64,000 bases of DNA from Eleginops maclovinus. Its lineage: Eukaryota > Chordata > Actinopteri > Perciformes > Eleginopidae. Shown piece after piece: positions 63,920 to 64,000 of the stretch (positions are counted from its first letter, which is position 1; the number at the start of each line of letters is the position of its first letter). The notes beneath the pieces were generated by a model. That model saw only the letters and a list, made by a program, of their open reading frames with translations. It made no database searches and was not told the DNA's origin. The stretch is from NCBI RefSeq assembly GCF_036324505.1, contig NC_086354.1, positions 24,914,707-24,978,706 on the forward strand, written 5' to 3'. The position numbers were made by a program, and so were the translations under genes.

Positions 63920-63985
63920 CTGTACACCTCCAGGTTTAAGACAATGGTGTTGTTTTCTTCATCTTCAGTTAGAGAGAAGTCCAGC
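63920..63985 (-). CDS. lrrc6 (dnaaf11) exon, first of five in the window
   Basis: LRRC6 (DNAAF11) is a cytoplasmic factor needed to preassemble axonemal dynein arms. Loss causes primary ciliary dyskinesia in humans and the seahorse phenotype in zebrafish. This 66-bp exon (acceptor cattcccag before 63985, donor gtacga after 63920) encodes LDFSLTEDEENN and LEVY, the start of the CS-like domain. Phases are 2 in and 2 out and fit the next exon. The acceptor is 13 bp from the right edge, and the N-terminal leucine-rich repeats, LRR cap and coiled coil must lie beyond 64000. The gene is on the minus strand, upstream of kcnq3 and in the same orientation. Confidence 0.93.
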
Positions 63986-64000
63986 CTGGGAATGCACAAG

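Overview
The window reads as vertebrate and almost certainly teleost (probably percomorph) nuclear DNA. Exons are short and split by introns full of CA/TG microsatellites, minisatellites, tRNA-derived SINEs, Tc1 and hAT DNA transposons and a Ty3/Gypsy retrotransposon. No bacterial, phage or CRISPR signals are present. Two host genes are recognisable, both on the minus strand and in the KCNQ3-LRRC6 order known from human chromosome 8q24.

Right-hand third (about 55.5-64 kb): the 3' half of lrrc6/dnaaf11, a dynein-arm assembly factor. Five consecutive exons (63985-63920, 63653-63584, 60784-60689, 59849-59764, 55889-55715) join in one frame with consensus splice sites and end in the family's C-terminal Val-Pro-Pro-Leu-Ile. 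The leucine-rich-repeat exons lie beyond the right edge. Middle (44.1-45.2 kb): exon 1 of kcnq3 (Kv7.3 potassium channel) with its start codon, a phase-2 donor and a plausible spliced 5' leader. No further kcnq3 exon was found to the left, so 1-44162 is best read as part of a long kcnq3 intron 1. This rests on absence of recognisable exons.

The presumed intron 1 (1-44 kb) holds mobile DNA and tandem arrays. The main items are: an apparently young, complete Ty3/Gypsy element (5680-10515; identical 187-bp LTRs, 5-bp target duplication, intact 1335-codon gag-pol); a nearly complete Tc1-type transposon (31358-32963) with one late nonsense codon; a hAT deletion derivative with 8-bp target duplication and a zf-TTF exon remnant (37767-38642); a THAP-carrying TTAA-type element (810-1674) nested inside another repeat; a tRNA-Glu(CTC) gene (18090-18161); several SINEs; and many minisatellites. 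A second hAT element (51088-51960) lies between the two genes.

The most unusual theme is that several minisatellite units recur at separate places in the window and some are traceable to interspersed elements. A 72-bp unit is single-copy in two copies of one repeat but expanded about 7-fold and 24-fold in two others. A 32-bp unit forms three arrays, two of which bracket kcnq3 exon 1 in inverted orientation. A 40-bp unit forms two oppositely oriented arrays, and a 37-bp unit two same-orientation arrays. Positions of repeat edges are approximate to a few bases unless target duplications fix them.
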